From the NCBI GenBank assembly GCA_947460825.1, contig CANHHA010000009.1, forward strand, positions 1 through 64,000: DNA of 64,000 nt, written 5' to 3'. Shown in pieces: positions 27,358 through 36,909 of the stretch. The position numbers and the translations under genes were made by a program. Numbering within the stretch: the first letter of the stretch is position 1; every line of letters begins with the position of its first letter. Under the pieces are notes generated by a model that saw only the letters and a list, made by a program, of their open reading frames with translations, ran no database searches and had not been told where the DNA came from. The DNA is from Flavobacteriales bacterium. GTDB taxonomy: Bacteria; Bacteroidota; Bacteroidia; Flavobacteriales_D; Crocinitomicaceae.

Positions 27358-30300
27358 ATGCGATTATTCGGTCTTTTATTCTTTATCTTCTTTTTTGGCT
27401 TTCTTACCATTTCACATGCACAAAATGGTAGTGCAGGACAGCCCTTCACCTCGCTCGGACAAGCGCAAAATGTGGCAGCCGATGGTGTCTATTATTTCTC
27501 CTTACCTGGCGCCAGTTTTAGCACCTATGTTCGCGTAGGAGGCTGGGTACAAGTAGCCATTGACTTTCGACCAGGTATAGGAAATCTTCCACAATCTACC
27601 GCGTTAAACAATACGGTACGTGGTATTCTTACCCCCACTGCGCTGAGCACGCTGGGAAGTGCAACCGTAACCCGTTTACTCACCAGTAATGGTCAACTGG
27701 ATGTTCAAAACACGAGACCCGGAATTATTACCCGAATTGTAAACAACCAAACCCTTTTGGCTGTACCTGCCGACAATACGGACAATGGGGCGAACTGGAC
27801 CGGAACCAATACGCTTGCAACCCAATTCACCAATTTTGGAAACACGACCGCTTATGGTCTTCACTCAAATTTCTTTCACGCAGGAAACAATGGAGACGGG
27901 ATCCATTGGATTCCATTCTTTAACATGCAACAAATTAAGAACAGCGCCGGCGATCTCCCAACTGGAGCATACTTTCAACTGTTGGTTCGTGCACCCATGG
28001 TGGCTGTTGTTATGGGGCCTACGATTAATACACAGCCGTCAACAACGGCTCAAACCCTTTGTTTAAATGCTACTACAACTGCATTGAGTGTTTCCGCTAG
28101 CAGTCCCAATGGCAGTGCAATTACCTATCAATGGTACAGCAATGCAAGTAATTCAACTGTTGGTGGAACAGCCATTGGTGGCGCAAGCAGTGCAAGCTAC
28201 ACCCCGCCAAATAATGTGGCTGGCACAAAATACTATTACGTAATATGCACAAACAACCAAGGATCAACGACCACGAATGTTAGCGCAGCCATAACCATAC
28301 AAAGCCCGTCTGTTGGCGGAACAGCAAGCAGTAATCAAACCATTTGCGGCGGCACCTCACCTGCCAACTTGACCTTGGCCTCCAACACAGGCTCCATCCA
28401 ATGGCAATCATCCACCGACAATATAACGTTTACAAACATAGCTGGCGCAACTTCATCCACCTTAACATCAGCTCAAATGGGCGTATTGAATACTACAAGC
28501 TATTACCGTGCAATTGTCACGAATGGAGTTTGTGCTTCCACGAGCAGCAATACCGTAACTATTACTGTGAATCCAGCACCTACATTCACCTCTACCACAG
28601 GTGCATCGATTTGCGGAACAGGTACAGCAACCCTACAAGCAACTACAGCAGCAGGAACCATCAATTGGTATGCCGCTTCAACAGGTGGAGCTTCTTTAGG
28701 TACCGGAACGGGCTATACTACACCAAGTATCAACACTACGACAACATATTATACGGATGTAACAAACAATGGCTGTACCTCTAATCCAAGAACCGCGGTG
28801 CTTGCTACTGTAAGCGCAGCACCTAATCCAACGATTACGCAAACAGGGTGCGGCACGCTTAGCATAGGAAATCTGACGGGAAATGCACTTGATTTAGGTG
28901 CTAATAATAACAGTTCAAATTATGTAACTATTCCCTCAACCATAAATTCATCGTTCAGTACGAATAACATAACCCTCGAAGGCTGGTTCTATTTTTCAGC
29001 AACAAACGCTGGATTACCAATGCTCATTGGGGAAGCATATAATGTTGATGCTAACATAACCTATTGTATTCATCGATCAGGCAATCAAATTATTGCAGGA
29101 TTCTACAATGGGGCTTGGCAAGCCGCTTCTAGCACCACCTTAATTCCAATTAATACCTGGATTCACATCGCATCAACCTACGATCAGAATCAGGTTAAAC
29201 TCTATTTTAATGGAGTACTAAATTCAACCTTCAACTCGAACCTAGCCTTGCCAGTTAGTGCTTCTCAACCCTGGTATTTAGGAAAGCGCTGGGATTTCTT
29301 AGAAACCCTAAGTGGTGCGATGGATGAAATTAGAATTTGGAATGTCGCACGAACACAAGCACAAATCCAAGCATCCATGAATTCATCTGTACCAACAAAT
29401 TCAGCGGGTTTAAGAGCGTATTACAAACTCGATGAAAGCACTGGAAATATTGCAGCAGATGCAACAGGCAATGGATACAACGGCACCCTATCGAACAGCC
29501 CAACATGGCAAGTACCTTCAACCTCGCCACTAAACACCAACGGCAACGGTAACACCTTCACTTATTTGTGGTCTCCGGGTGGACAAACTACGAGTAGCAT
29601 AACTCCGGTAACAAGCGGTACCTACTCAGCCGTTGTTACCAATGCAGCCGGTTGTCAATCCGCTTCCATTTCAAGCAGTATTGTTGTTGGTGTTACAGCC
29701 AGTAGTAATCAAACCATTTGTGCCGGCACATCACCCGCAAACCTCACCCTCAGCGGAAGTACCACTACTGTACAATGGCAATCATCTACCGACAACATCA
29801 CGTTTACGAACATTGCTGGTGCTACTTCAACTACCCTAAGCGCTGCGCAAATGGGGACCTTAAATTCAACTCGATATTACCGTGCATCCTACACCAATGG
29901 AGCTTGTCCATCATCTGTAAGTACCACTGTTACCATTACCGTAACTTCATCTCCTACGCTAACGTCTACCACCGGAACGTCTATTTGCGGAACAAGTACG
30001 TTAACATTACAAGCAACTACGGCTGCGGGAACCATCAATTGGTATGCCGCTTCTACGGGAGGTGCCTCTTTAGGAACCGGGACGAGTTATACGACACCGA
30101 GCATCGCCACAACGACTACGTATTATGTAGATGTAACTAACAATGGGTGTACCTCCAATCCAAGAACGGCTGTGGTTGCTTCAGTAAATACCATCCCTAC
30201 GCCAACAATTACGCAATCAGGATGCGGTGTGCTCACCCTAGGCAATTATGGCGCGGGGAATGCCTTAAATTTAGGTACAAACAATACGTCAAAATACGTT

Positions 30301-33300
30301 TCTATCCCTTCTTCCCTCAACGCTTCGTTCAACACAAACAACATAACAGTGGAGGGATGGTTCAATCTATCGGTGGCTGATCCAACCTTGCCTGAACCGA
30401 TGCTTGTTGGTGAAGCGTACATAAGTGATAACAAGGTAACCTTTATGTTGTCCCGATATTCAAACCAAATTAGGGCTGGATTCTTTTCCGGTACATGGAC
30501 TTTAGCTACAAGCGCTTCGAGCATTCCAGCAAACACTTGGACCCATATCGCCGCAACATACGATCAAGCAAGCATTAAAATTTATATAAATGGGGTATTG
30601 GATGCCACGTTAAATACATCAACCCCAATACCTACTGGTAACGAAGTATGGTATCTCGGAAAGCGATTTGCGGGGGCTGATATGATTAGTGGTCTTATGG
30701 ACGAAGTACGAATTTGGAATGTAGCAAGAACTCAGGTTCAAATTCAATCCTCAATGAATACTAATGTACCTATAAACTCAACAGGCCTTCGTGCTTATTA
30801 TCAACTGGACGAATCAACTGGTACTACCGCATCAGATGCTACCGGAAATGGTTATACCGGAACATTAATGAATAGCCCAACATGGCAAGTACCTTCAACC
30901 TCCATACTTGGGGGGCCTCCAGCAACCTTCTTATGGTCTCCGGGTGGACAAACTACGAGTAGCATAACTCCGGCCACAAGTGGTACCTACTCAGCCGTTG
31001 TTACCAATGCAGCCGGATGTCAATCCGCTTCCATTTCAAGCAGTATTATTATCGGTGTTACAGCAAGTAATAACCAAACCATTTGTGCTGGAACATCACC
31101 CGCTAATCTAACATTAACAGGTAATACTGCAACGATTCAATGGCAATCGTCTACTAATAATGTTAATTTTACGAATATAGCAGGTGCCACTTCTGCCACC
31201 TTAACTACCGGTCAAATGGGTGTATTGAATACTACCACCTATTACCGTGCAAATGTAACCAGCACATTCTGTGCGCCTTCGACAAGTAATACCGTTACCA
31301 TAAGTGTAAATCCAACTACCTTCAGCTCAACTACTGGTGCTTCCATTTGTGGGGGACCAAGTACCTTAACCCTTCAAGCAGCGACTGCAGCGGGAACCAT
31401 CAATTGGTACGCTGCCTTAACCGGTGGCGCTTCATTGGGAACCGGAACTAGTTATACCACACCAAGCATTGCAACAACCACTACGTATTATGCAGAAGTA
31501 ACAAATAATGGCTGTACATCAAGCCCAAGAACGGCAGTGGTTGCAACAGTGAACGCAATCCCTACCCTCAGCTCTACGACAGGGGCTTCTCGTTGTGGAA
31601 CGGGAACCGTAACCCTTCAAGCAGCTACTGCAGCAGGAACCATCAATTGGTACGCAGCATTAACCGGTGGCGCTTCATTGGGTACAGGTACAAGTTTTAC
31701 CACACCAAGCATCGCTGCTACAACTACCTATTATGCCGAGGTAACCAATAATGGTTGTACTACCAACCCAAGAATAGCGGTAGTTGCTACCGTGAATACA
31801 ATCCCTACCCTCAACTCAACGACAGGAGCTTCCATTTGCGGTACAGGTACTGCAACGCTACAAGCAACTACAGCAGCGGGAACCATCAATTGGTATGCAG
31901 CCTTAACCGGTGGTGCTTCATTGGGAACAGGAACGAGTTATACGACACCAAGCATTGCAACAACGACTACGTATTATGTTGATGTAACCGATAATGGTTG
32001 TACCTCCTCGCCAAGAACGGCAGTGGTTGCTACCGTTAATTCATTGCCACCCCTTGCCACAAACTCGCCTTCAGGCTTAACGATTGATATCCTAACGGTT
32101 GCAGGTGGCGGAGGTGCTGGTTTTGCACGTGGTGGTGGTGGTGGCGCCGGCGGCTACATTTACAGCACAAATGTTTCCTATGCTGCAGGGACTTCGACAG
32201 CAATAACTGTTGGAACAGGTGGTTCCCCGGGATCCGACAATGCAGGCATAGGGGTACACGCAACTAGTGGAACCAATTCTTCTTTTGGCAGCACCTACAT
32301 AGCCATAGGTGGCGGAGGTGGTGGAAGCTACGGAGGAGGACCTCAAAATGGATATACCGGAGGCTCAGGTGGTGGCGGTGCGAACCAATCGAGTGCTGCC
32401 AACACAGGGTATGGAGGCAGTGGCACAGCAGGTCAAGGTAATGCAGGAGGAAATTCTCGCTGTGGCGGCGGTGGTGAAGTATCCGGTGGCGGAGGCGGAG
32501 GCGCCGGAGGGAATGGAACGCATGGTACATCTAGCGGGTGTGGAAGTTCGGCATATCGACCATACAATCCTGGTAACGGTGGTAACGGACTTCAAAATTC
32601 AATTTCTGGTTCTGCTGTGTGGTACGCTGGAGGCGGTGGAGGCGGTGGTCTTGGTACCAGCACGAATCTTCAAGGTACAAATGGCCTTGGTGGTGGACAA
32701 GCATCCTACGGTGGTGGTGGACAGTGTAAATTAATTTCAAATAATTGGGCCACTGAAAGTGGTGGTCCTGGTATCGTTATCGTAAGATATGCGGGTACCC
32801 CTGCGGGAACTGGTGGCACAATTACGCAAGTAGGTGGCTATACCATTCACACCTTTACCGCGAATGGCACATTTGCTTTTTCGGGGGTAGCTTCTTCGGC
32901 TATTGTTCCAAACATGACCTCTTGTGGCGTAGGAGCAGTAACATTTACAGGAACAGTTAATGCAGGTTATACCTTGGATTGGTACGACGCAGCAAATGGT
33001 GGAAACTTACTTTCCCAAGGAACATCAACTTATACGACCCCAGCGTTGGCATCAACGACAACCTATTACGTTGCGGTTAGGAATGTATCGACAGGCTGTG
33101 TTTCTGCAACGCGAACAGCAGTTGTTGCAACGATTATCACCGGAGGTACGGCAAGTTCGAATCAAACGGTTTGTCCAGGATTATTGCCAAGTGCAATTTC
33201 TTTGACCAATTATAGCGGCACCATCCAATGGCAGACAAGTAACAACAACGTGACATTTACTAACATAGCAAGTCAAACCGCAGCAACCTTAGCGGCTAAT

Positions 33301-35034
33301 TCTATTGGAATCATGTCAGGCACTAAATACATTCGTGCTATGGTTACAAATGGAGCTTGTGTCACCCCTTCGAATGTGGTTACCCTCTCCCCTGCCAATG
33401 TCAATGTCTTAACTCCATTAACAGCAAGTTCTTATGTGTGGAATGGCCAAAGTTCAAGCGATTGGGGAACACTTAGCAATTGGTATTCCTACAATGGAAC
33501 AAGCTTAGTGCCTGCAGCCGCGTTGCCTGGCAGTACAGCCAACACGATCATACCTGCGAACACTGGGTGTATTTTGACTCAGCCTACGTTATCTTCTGGC
33601 GCTATAATTATCAATAGCTTGATTTTGGAGACCGGATCCCAACTTACGCAATCAGGAGGAACCCTTTTGTTGTATACCAATTTTGTGAAAAATGGTAGCT
33701 TAATTTCAACCGGTGGACTTATGAACTTTTATGGACCAACGTCAGCAACGATTAGCGGAAGTGGTGCGGTTCAATTTGCCAAAATGCGCGTAAATAAATT
33801 GGCTGGTGCCACCTTAACCTTACAGATTCCCGTGAGCGTAGCCGATTCATTGACTATGGTTTTAGGAAACATTTACACCACAACCAACAACCTTTTGACC
33901 TTAGGGCTCAACAGCGCCTCACCGGGAAAATTGGTTTATACCAACGGTACGATTGTCGGTCCGTTCAAGCGTTTCTTTGCGAATACGGCGATCTCTGGGT
34001 TAGCTGGCAGGTTCCCTGTGGGTACAGCAACGTACAACCGCTATGCACAATTTAATTTTGGAACAACACCCGGCGTAGACCAATCATTAACGGTACAATA
34101 TGTAACCGGGACTCCAAACCAAGCTGGTTCTCCGCTCTACAACGGCTTACCCTTGATTGCTTCTGGATCCTTAATGCAAAATTATTCAGCTGATGGGTAT
34201 TGGAGTGTCCTGCCAACCAATGACAACTACGCTTCGCCCATTGCCTCTGTGAATTATGATGTTACCTTGTTTGCAAATAACCTCACAGGCATGCAGACTC
34301 CTCAGATTTGTAGGATCATTAAAAGTGCAGGGTCAAATACGGCGGCTCAGCATCACGTAGCATGGCAAGCTTGTGGAACGCATACAGCAATCGCAGGTGG
34401 CGCGAATCCCTTAGCCTTCTTGATTTCAAGTACGGCTTCTCAAGGATTTAGTTGGTTTAATATCGGAACGCCTAACTCGCAAGCCTTACCGGTTGAATTT
34501 GCAGGCATGACAACAACCTGTGAGGAGGAAGCCGTTTCTATCCGATGGACTACTGAATCAGAGCACAACAACGACTATTTTAGAATTGAAAAATCAACCA
34601 ATGGTAGTGCGTGGGATATCCTTGGGTATGTGGATGCTGTTGGAAACAGTAGCGTACTCAACGGGTACGAATACCTTGATCTTGAGTTCCGATCAAACAC
34701 CTATTATCGATTATATCAGGTGGATCAAGACGGTAGCGAAGAAATGTTAAGCACCTTGTATAGCGACTGTGATGTGGCGACCGATGAAATCGCATCGTTC
34801 CCTAACCCAAGCCATGAAACGTTCTCCATCTACTGGAAGCAATTCAATACCAGTGGAGATGGAACCATAACGATTCGAGACATCAATGGAAAAACATTGC
34901 ATCGCGAAACTGTGGAATTGAGTTTAGGCGCAAACCTCTTTATGATCAAAGCGTATCTGGCACCCGGAGTTTATATGATCGAATTGATGGATGATGATTT
35001 CGAACGAAGGTTAATAAAACATGTGGTGAAGTAA
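27358..35034 (+). CDS. Giant modular T9SS-secreted surface protein
   Basis: 2558 residues with a signal peptide (MRLFGLLFFIFFFGFLTISHAQ). Residues 25-220 form a domain faintly like fibrinogen-related domains (GVYYFSLPG, VRVGGWVQVAIDF). Ig-like repeats of 75-85 residues then alternate (ICGTGTATLQATTAAGTINW, TSPANLTL..WQSSTDN). Two LamG/concanavalin-like domains are at about 507-717 and 966-1174 (ITLEGWFYFS, WTHIAATYD, MDEVRIWNVARTQ). A glycine-rich domain covers about 1576-1841. Late beta domains precede LPVEFAGM and a type A sorting domain (about 2480-2558: FPNPSHETFSIYW, APGVYMIELMDD, IKHVVK). It is probably a surface adhesin or glycan-binding filament. A possible -7 element (TATTTTCG, 27336-27343) lies 14 nt before the start. 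Confidence 0.92.
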   Translation: MRLFGLLFFIFFFGFLTISHAQNGSAGQPFTSLGQAQNVAADGVYYFSLPGASFSTYVRVGGWVQVAIDFRPGIGNLPQSTALNNTVRGILTPTALSTLGSATVTRLLTSNGQLDVQNTRPGIITRIVNNQTLLAVPADNTDNGANWTGTNTLATQFTNFGNTTAYGLHSNFFHAGNNGDGIHWIPFFNMQQIKNSAGDLPTGAYFQLLVRAPMVAVVMGPTINTQPSTTAQTLCLNATTTALSVSASSPNGSAITYQWYSNASNSTVGGTAIGGASSASYTPPNNVAGTKYYYVICTNNQGSTTTNVSAAITIQSPSVGGTASSNQTICGGTSPANLTLASNTGSIQWQSSTDNITFTNIAGATSSTLTSAQMGVLNTTSYYRAIVTNGVCASTSSNTVTITVNPAPTFTSTTGASICGTGTATLQATTAAGTINWYAASTGGASLGTGTGYTTPSINTTTTYYTDVTNNGCTSNPRTAVLATVSAAPNPTITQTGCGTLSIGNLTGNALDLGANNNSSNYVTIPSTINSSFSTNNITLEGWFYFSATNAGLPMLIGEAYNVDANITYCIHRSGNQIIAGFYNGAWQAASSTTLIPINTWIHIASTYDQNQVKLYFNGVLNSTFNSNLALPVSASQPWYLGKRWDFLETLSGAMDEIRIWNVARTQAQIQASMNSSVPTNSAGLRAYYKLDESTGNIAADATGNGYNGTLSNSPTWQVPSTSPLNTNGNGNTFTYLWSPGGQTTSSITPVTSGTYSAVVTNAAGCQSASISSSIVVGVTASSNQTICAGTSPANLTLSGSTTTVQWQSSTDNITFTNIAGATSTTLSAAQMGTLNSTRYYRASYTNGACPSSVSTTVTITVTSSPTLTSTTGTSICGTSTLTLQATTAAGTINWYAASTGGASLGTGTSYTTPSIATTTTYYVDVTNNGCTSNPRTAVVASVNTIPTPTITQSGCGVLTLGNYGAGNALNLGTNNTSKYVSIPSSLNASFNTNNITVEGWFNLSVADPTLPEPMLVGEAYISDNKVTFMLSRYSNQIRAGFFSGTWTLATSASSIPANTWTHIAATYDQASIKIYINGVLDATLNTSTPIPTGNEVWYLGKRFAGADMISGLMDEVRIWNVARTQVQIQSSMNTNVPINSTGLRAYYQLDESTGTTASDATGNGYTGTLMNSPTWQVPSTSILGGPPATFLWSPGGQTTSSITPATSGTYSAVVTNAAGCQSASISSSIIIGVTASNNQTICAGTSPANLTLTGNTATIQWQSSTNNVNFTNIAGATSATLTTGQMGVLNTTTYYRANVTSTFCAPSTSNTVTISVNPTTFSSTTGASICGGPSTLTLQAATAAGTINWYAALTGGASLGTGTSYTTPSIATTTTYYAEVTNNGCTSSPRTAVVATVNAIPTLSSTTGASRCGTGTVTLQAATAAGTINWYAALTGGASLGTGTSFTTPSIAATTTYYAEVTNNGCTTNPRIAVVATVNTIPTLNSTTGASICGTGTATLQATTAAGTINWYAALTGGASLGTGTSYTTPSIATTTTYYVDVTDNGCTSSPRTAVVATVNSLPPLATNSPSGLTIDILTVAGGGGAGFARGGGGGAGGYIYSTNVSYAAGTSTAITVGTGGSPGSDNAGIGVHATSGTNSSFGSTYIAIGGGGGGSYGGGPQNGYTGGSGGGGANQSSAANTGYGGSGTAGQGNAGGNSRCGGGGEVSGGGGGGAGGNGTHGTSSGCGSSAYRPYNPGNGGNGLQNSISGSAVWYAGGGGGGGLGTSTNLQGTNGLGGGQASYGGGGQCKLISNNWATESGGPGIVIVRYAGTPAGTGGTITQVGGYTIHTFTANGTFAFSGVASSAIVPNMTSCGVGAVTFTGTVNAGYTLDWYDAANGGNLLSQGTSTYTTPALASTTTYYVAVRNVSTGCVSATRTAVVATIITGGTASSNQTVCPGLLPSAISLTNYSGTIQWQTSNNNVTFTNIASQTAATLAANSIGIMSGTKYIRAMVTNGACVTPSNVVTLSPANVNVLTPLTASSYVWNGQSSSDWGTLSNWYSYNGTSLVPAAALPGSTANTIIPANTGCILTQPTLSSGAIIINSLILETGSQLTQSGGTLLLYTNFVKNGSLISTGGLMNFYGPTSATISGSGAVQFAKMRVNKLAGATLTLQIPVSVADSLTMVLGNIYTTTNNLLTLGLNSASPGKLVYTNGTIVGPFKRFFANTAISGLAGRFPVGTATYNRYAQFNFGTTPGVDQSLTVQYVTGTPNQAGSPLYNGLPLIASGSLMQNYSADGYWSVLPTNDNYASPIASVNYDVTLFANNLTGMQTPQICRIIKSAGSNTAAQHHVAWQACGTHTAIAGGANPLAFLISSTASQGFSWFNIGTPNSQALPVEFAGMTTTCEEEAVSIRWTTESEHNNDYFRIEKSTNGSAWDILGYVDAVGNSSVLNGYEYLDLEFRSNTYYRLYQVDQDGSEEMLSTLYSDCDVATDEIASFPNPSHETFSIYWKQFNTSGDGTITIRDINGKTLHRETVELSLGANLFMIKAYLAPGVYMIELMDDDFERRLIKHVVK
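28580..33390 (+). repeat. Tandem and interspersed Ig-like module repeats
   Basis: Two repeat types recur inside the giant gene. The ICGTGT..INWYAA module is at about 28580-28815, 29950-30195, 31310-31555, 31556-31795, 31796-32040 and a divergent copy at 32895-33135. The TASSNQTIC..WQSS module is at about 28320-28575, 29690-29950, 31055-31310 and 33145-33390. A 114 nt block at 29569-29682 recurs at 30934-31047 with about four differences, pointing to a segmental duplication. Confidence 0.85.
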
Positions 35035-35039
35035 ATCAG

Positions 35040-35062
35040 AAAAGGGGCCGTAGCCCCTTTTT
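35040..35062. terminator. Bidirectional intrinsic terminator
   Basis: AAAAGGGGC (35040-35048), loop CGTA, GCCCCTTTT (35053-35061) and a further T. The A and T flanks make it work for both the rightward giant gene ending at 35034 and the leftward sppA gene ending at 35082. Confidence 0.85.
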
Positions 35063-35081
35063 CATTCATACATTTAACTCC

Positions 35082-36896
35082 TTAAAAACGGAACACGAGG
35101 TCATAAGGCATACGCATTTGAATACCCATTTTTGATTCAATCGCTTTAATGCGCTCATACTGTTCTAGTAATTCATTCGGCAAGGAAGAATTCTTGAGAT
35201 GCAAACGGCTCTCCTCGTCATCATTCTCTTGTTCAATCATTTTAATAATCGCACCAAACTTATCCTCTTTAACTTTTGGATAATAAATAACCTTCGCTTC
35301 TTTATCCTTAATCTCACGCTTCGCAAAATCAATCACATCAGTTAAGGAACCTAATTCATCTACCAAACCAATGTCTAAGGCATCTTTACCTGTCCATACC
35401 CTTCCACGTGCGATTTCATTCACTCTAGCCACAGATAGCGACCTGCCTTTGGCCACACGTTCCATAAATTGACTATAAATTCCATTCACCTCATTTTGCA
35501 CCATTGCTAGTTCTTCTGGGGTTAATTTACGGTTCGTAGACATCACGGAATGACTATGTGTTTGCACCCGATCGAAGGTGATGCCTAATTTATTTTCAAG
35601 CATCTTCCCAGTATATGGAATCATCCCAAACACACCAATGGAACCAGTAATGGTTGTTGCTTCGGCAAAAATTCGATCGGCTGGCGTTGCGATATAGTAG
35701 CCACCTGATGCGGCCACATCCCCCATGGAAACATATACTTTCTTCTTTTTTTGTGTCAACATTACTTCACGCCAAATTTCTTCACTGGCAAGCGCACTTC
35801 CTCCGGGACTATTAATCCGAAAAACAACGGCTTTGATGTCATCGTCGTTACGCACTTTTTCAAAGAGGCGACACAACTTTTTGCTGCTTACACCATCTCC
35901 ATCCACAGCAACCTCACCTTCAGCAAGAATAACAGCAACACTCGCAGATTCAGCTTGAATTAACACTTGACTTTCATAAAATGTGTTTTGTGCATAGTCG
36001 TTTAATTCAGCCCACTTAATTTTAGCACCCTCAGAAAGCCCTGCTTTTTTAGCGAGTTTATCCATGAATTCATCCTTGTAAAGCAGGCCATCAACCAGCT
36101 TATGAGCCAGCGCTTGGTTTGGATTCACCACTTCCATGGCATTGATCCACGCATTCAAGTCTGCAGTTTCGATCTTGCGGCTTGTCGCAATATCAGCAGC
36201 CAATTCGTTCCAAATACCAGTCATAAGGACTTGATTCTGCATGCGCGCTGAGTCACTTAATCCCGTTAAAAAGAAGGGTTCTACGGCACTTTTAAAATCA
36301 TTATTTTGTCCGCGAATTACTTGAACTTCCACCTCAAGCTTATCCAATAACTTCTTGAAAAAAACGGCCTCAGAACCTAAACCAGCAAGCATGAAGGAAG
36401 ACGTAGGAAAGGCATAGCATTCATCCGCTACAGAACCGATATAATATTCCTTTTGAGATATGCCTTCGCCTTGGAAATAAGCGACTACAAATTTACCCGA
36501 TGACTTCTTAAAATCAGCCAAAGCCTGACGAATGGTTCTGGCTGTAGAAATCCCACAATTCAACTCATCGATGTCGATGTAAATTCCTTTAATCTGATCA
36601 TCGGATTTTGCTTGATCCAATGCAAATAAAATATCGGACAACCCAAGGGATTTATTCAACTGAAAGGAACTTGTATTAAATTCATTGTTACTTTTCTCTT
36701 GAATGTTTCCTTCGAGTGTTACATGCAAAATTGATTTATTTTCAATGGCATAAGGTGCTGGTCCAAAATCGGAAAACGAACCAATAATTCCACCAAGAAT
36801 TAAGAAAAAGAACACCAATCCAAAAGATAAAGCGATTCCAATCGCTACTAGGGTTGGCCAAAAAATACGAGAAAAAGGAATTTTTGTATCAGTCAT
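35082..36896 (-). CDS. sppA: Signal peptide peptidase SppA, long (67K) form
   Basis: 604 residues, the double-domain length of E. coli SppA. An N-terminal anchor helix covers about 12-38. The N-domain holds the general base Lys202 (NNDFKSAVEPFF) and the C-domain the nucleophile Ser397 (MGDVAASGGYYIATPAD); INSPGGSALASEEI is also conserved. The enzyme clears leftover signal peptides in the inner membrane. It follows the M1 peptidase gene by 13 nt and ends at the bidirectional terminator. Confidence 0.95.
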   Translation of the reverse strand: MTDTKIPFSRIFWPTLVAIGIALSFGLVFFFLILGGIIGSFSDFGPAPYAIENKSILHVTLEGNIQEKSNNEFNTSSFQLNKSLGLSDILFALDQAKSDDQIKGIYIDIDELNCGISTARTIRQALADFKKSSGKFVVAYFQGEGISQKEYYIGSVADECYAFPTSSFMLAGLGSEAVFFKKLLDKLEVEVQVIRGQNNDFKSAVEPFFLTGLSDSARMQNQVLMTGIWNELAADIATSRKIETADLNAWINAMEVVNPNQALAHKLVDGLLYKDEFMDKLAKKAGLSEGAKIKWAELNDYAQNTFYESQVLIQAESASVAVILAEGEVAVDGDGVSSKKLCRLFEKVRNDDDIKAVVFRINSPGGSALASEEIWREVMLTQKKKKVYVSMGDVAASGGYYIATPADRIFAEATTITGSIGVFGMIPYTGKMLENKLGITFDRVQTHSHSVMSTNRKLTPEELAMVQNEVNGIYSQFMERVAKGRSLSVARVNEIARGRVWTGKDALDIGLVDELGSLTDVIDFAKREIKDKEAKVIYYPKVKEDKFGAIIKMIEQENDDEESRLHLKNSSLPNELLEQYERIKAIESKMGIQMRMPYDLVFRF

Positions 36897-36909
36897 TGCA
36901 ATTATTTAT

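Noticed and set aside
28580-32040. Regularly spaced repeats that could suggest a CRISPR array.
   Set aside because: The repeat units are about 240 nt, coding, in frame, and vary at third positions; they encode Ig-like modules.
32036-32740. Several open frames on both strands within the glycine-rich stretch, including His- and Ser-rich ones.
   Set aside because: They are by-products of the low-complexity GGN-codon stretch; only the long plus frame has a signal peptide, domains and a sorting signal.
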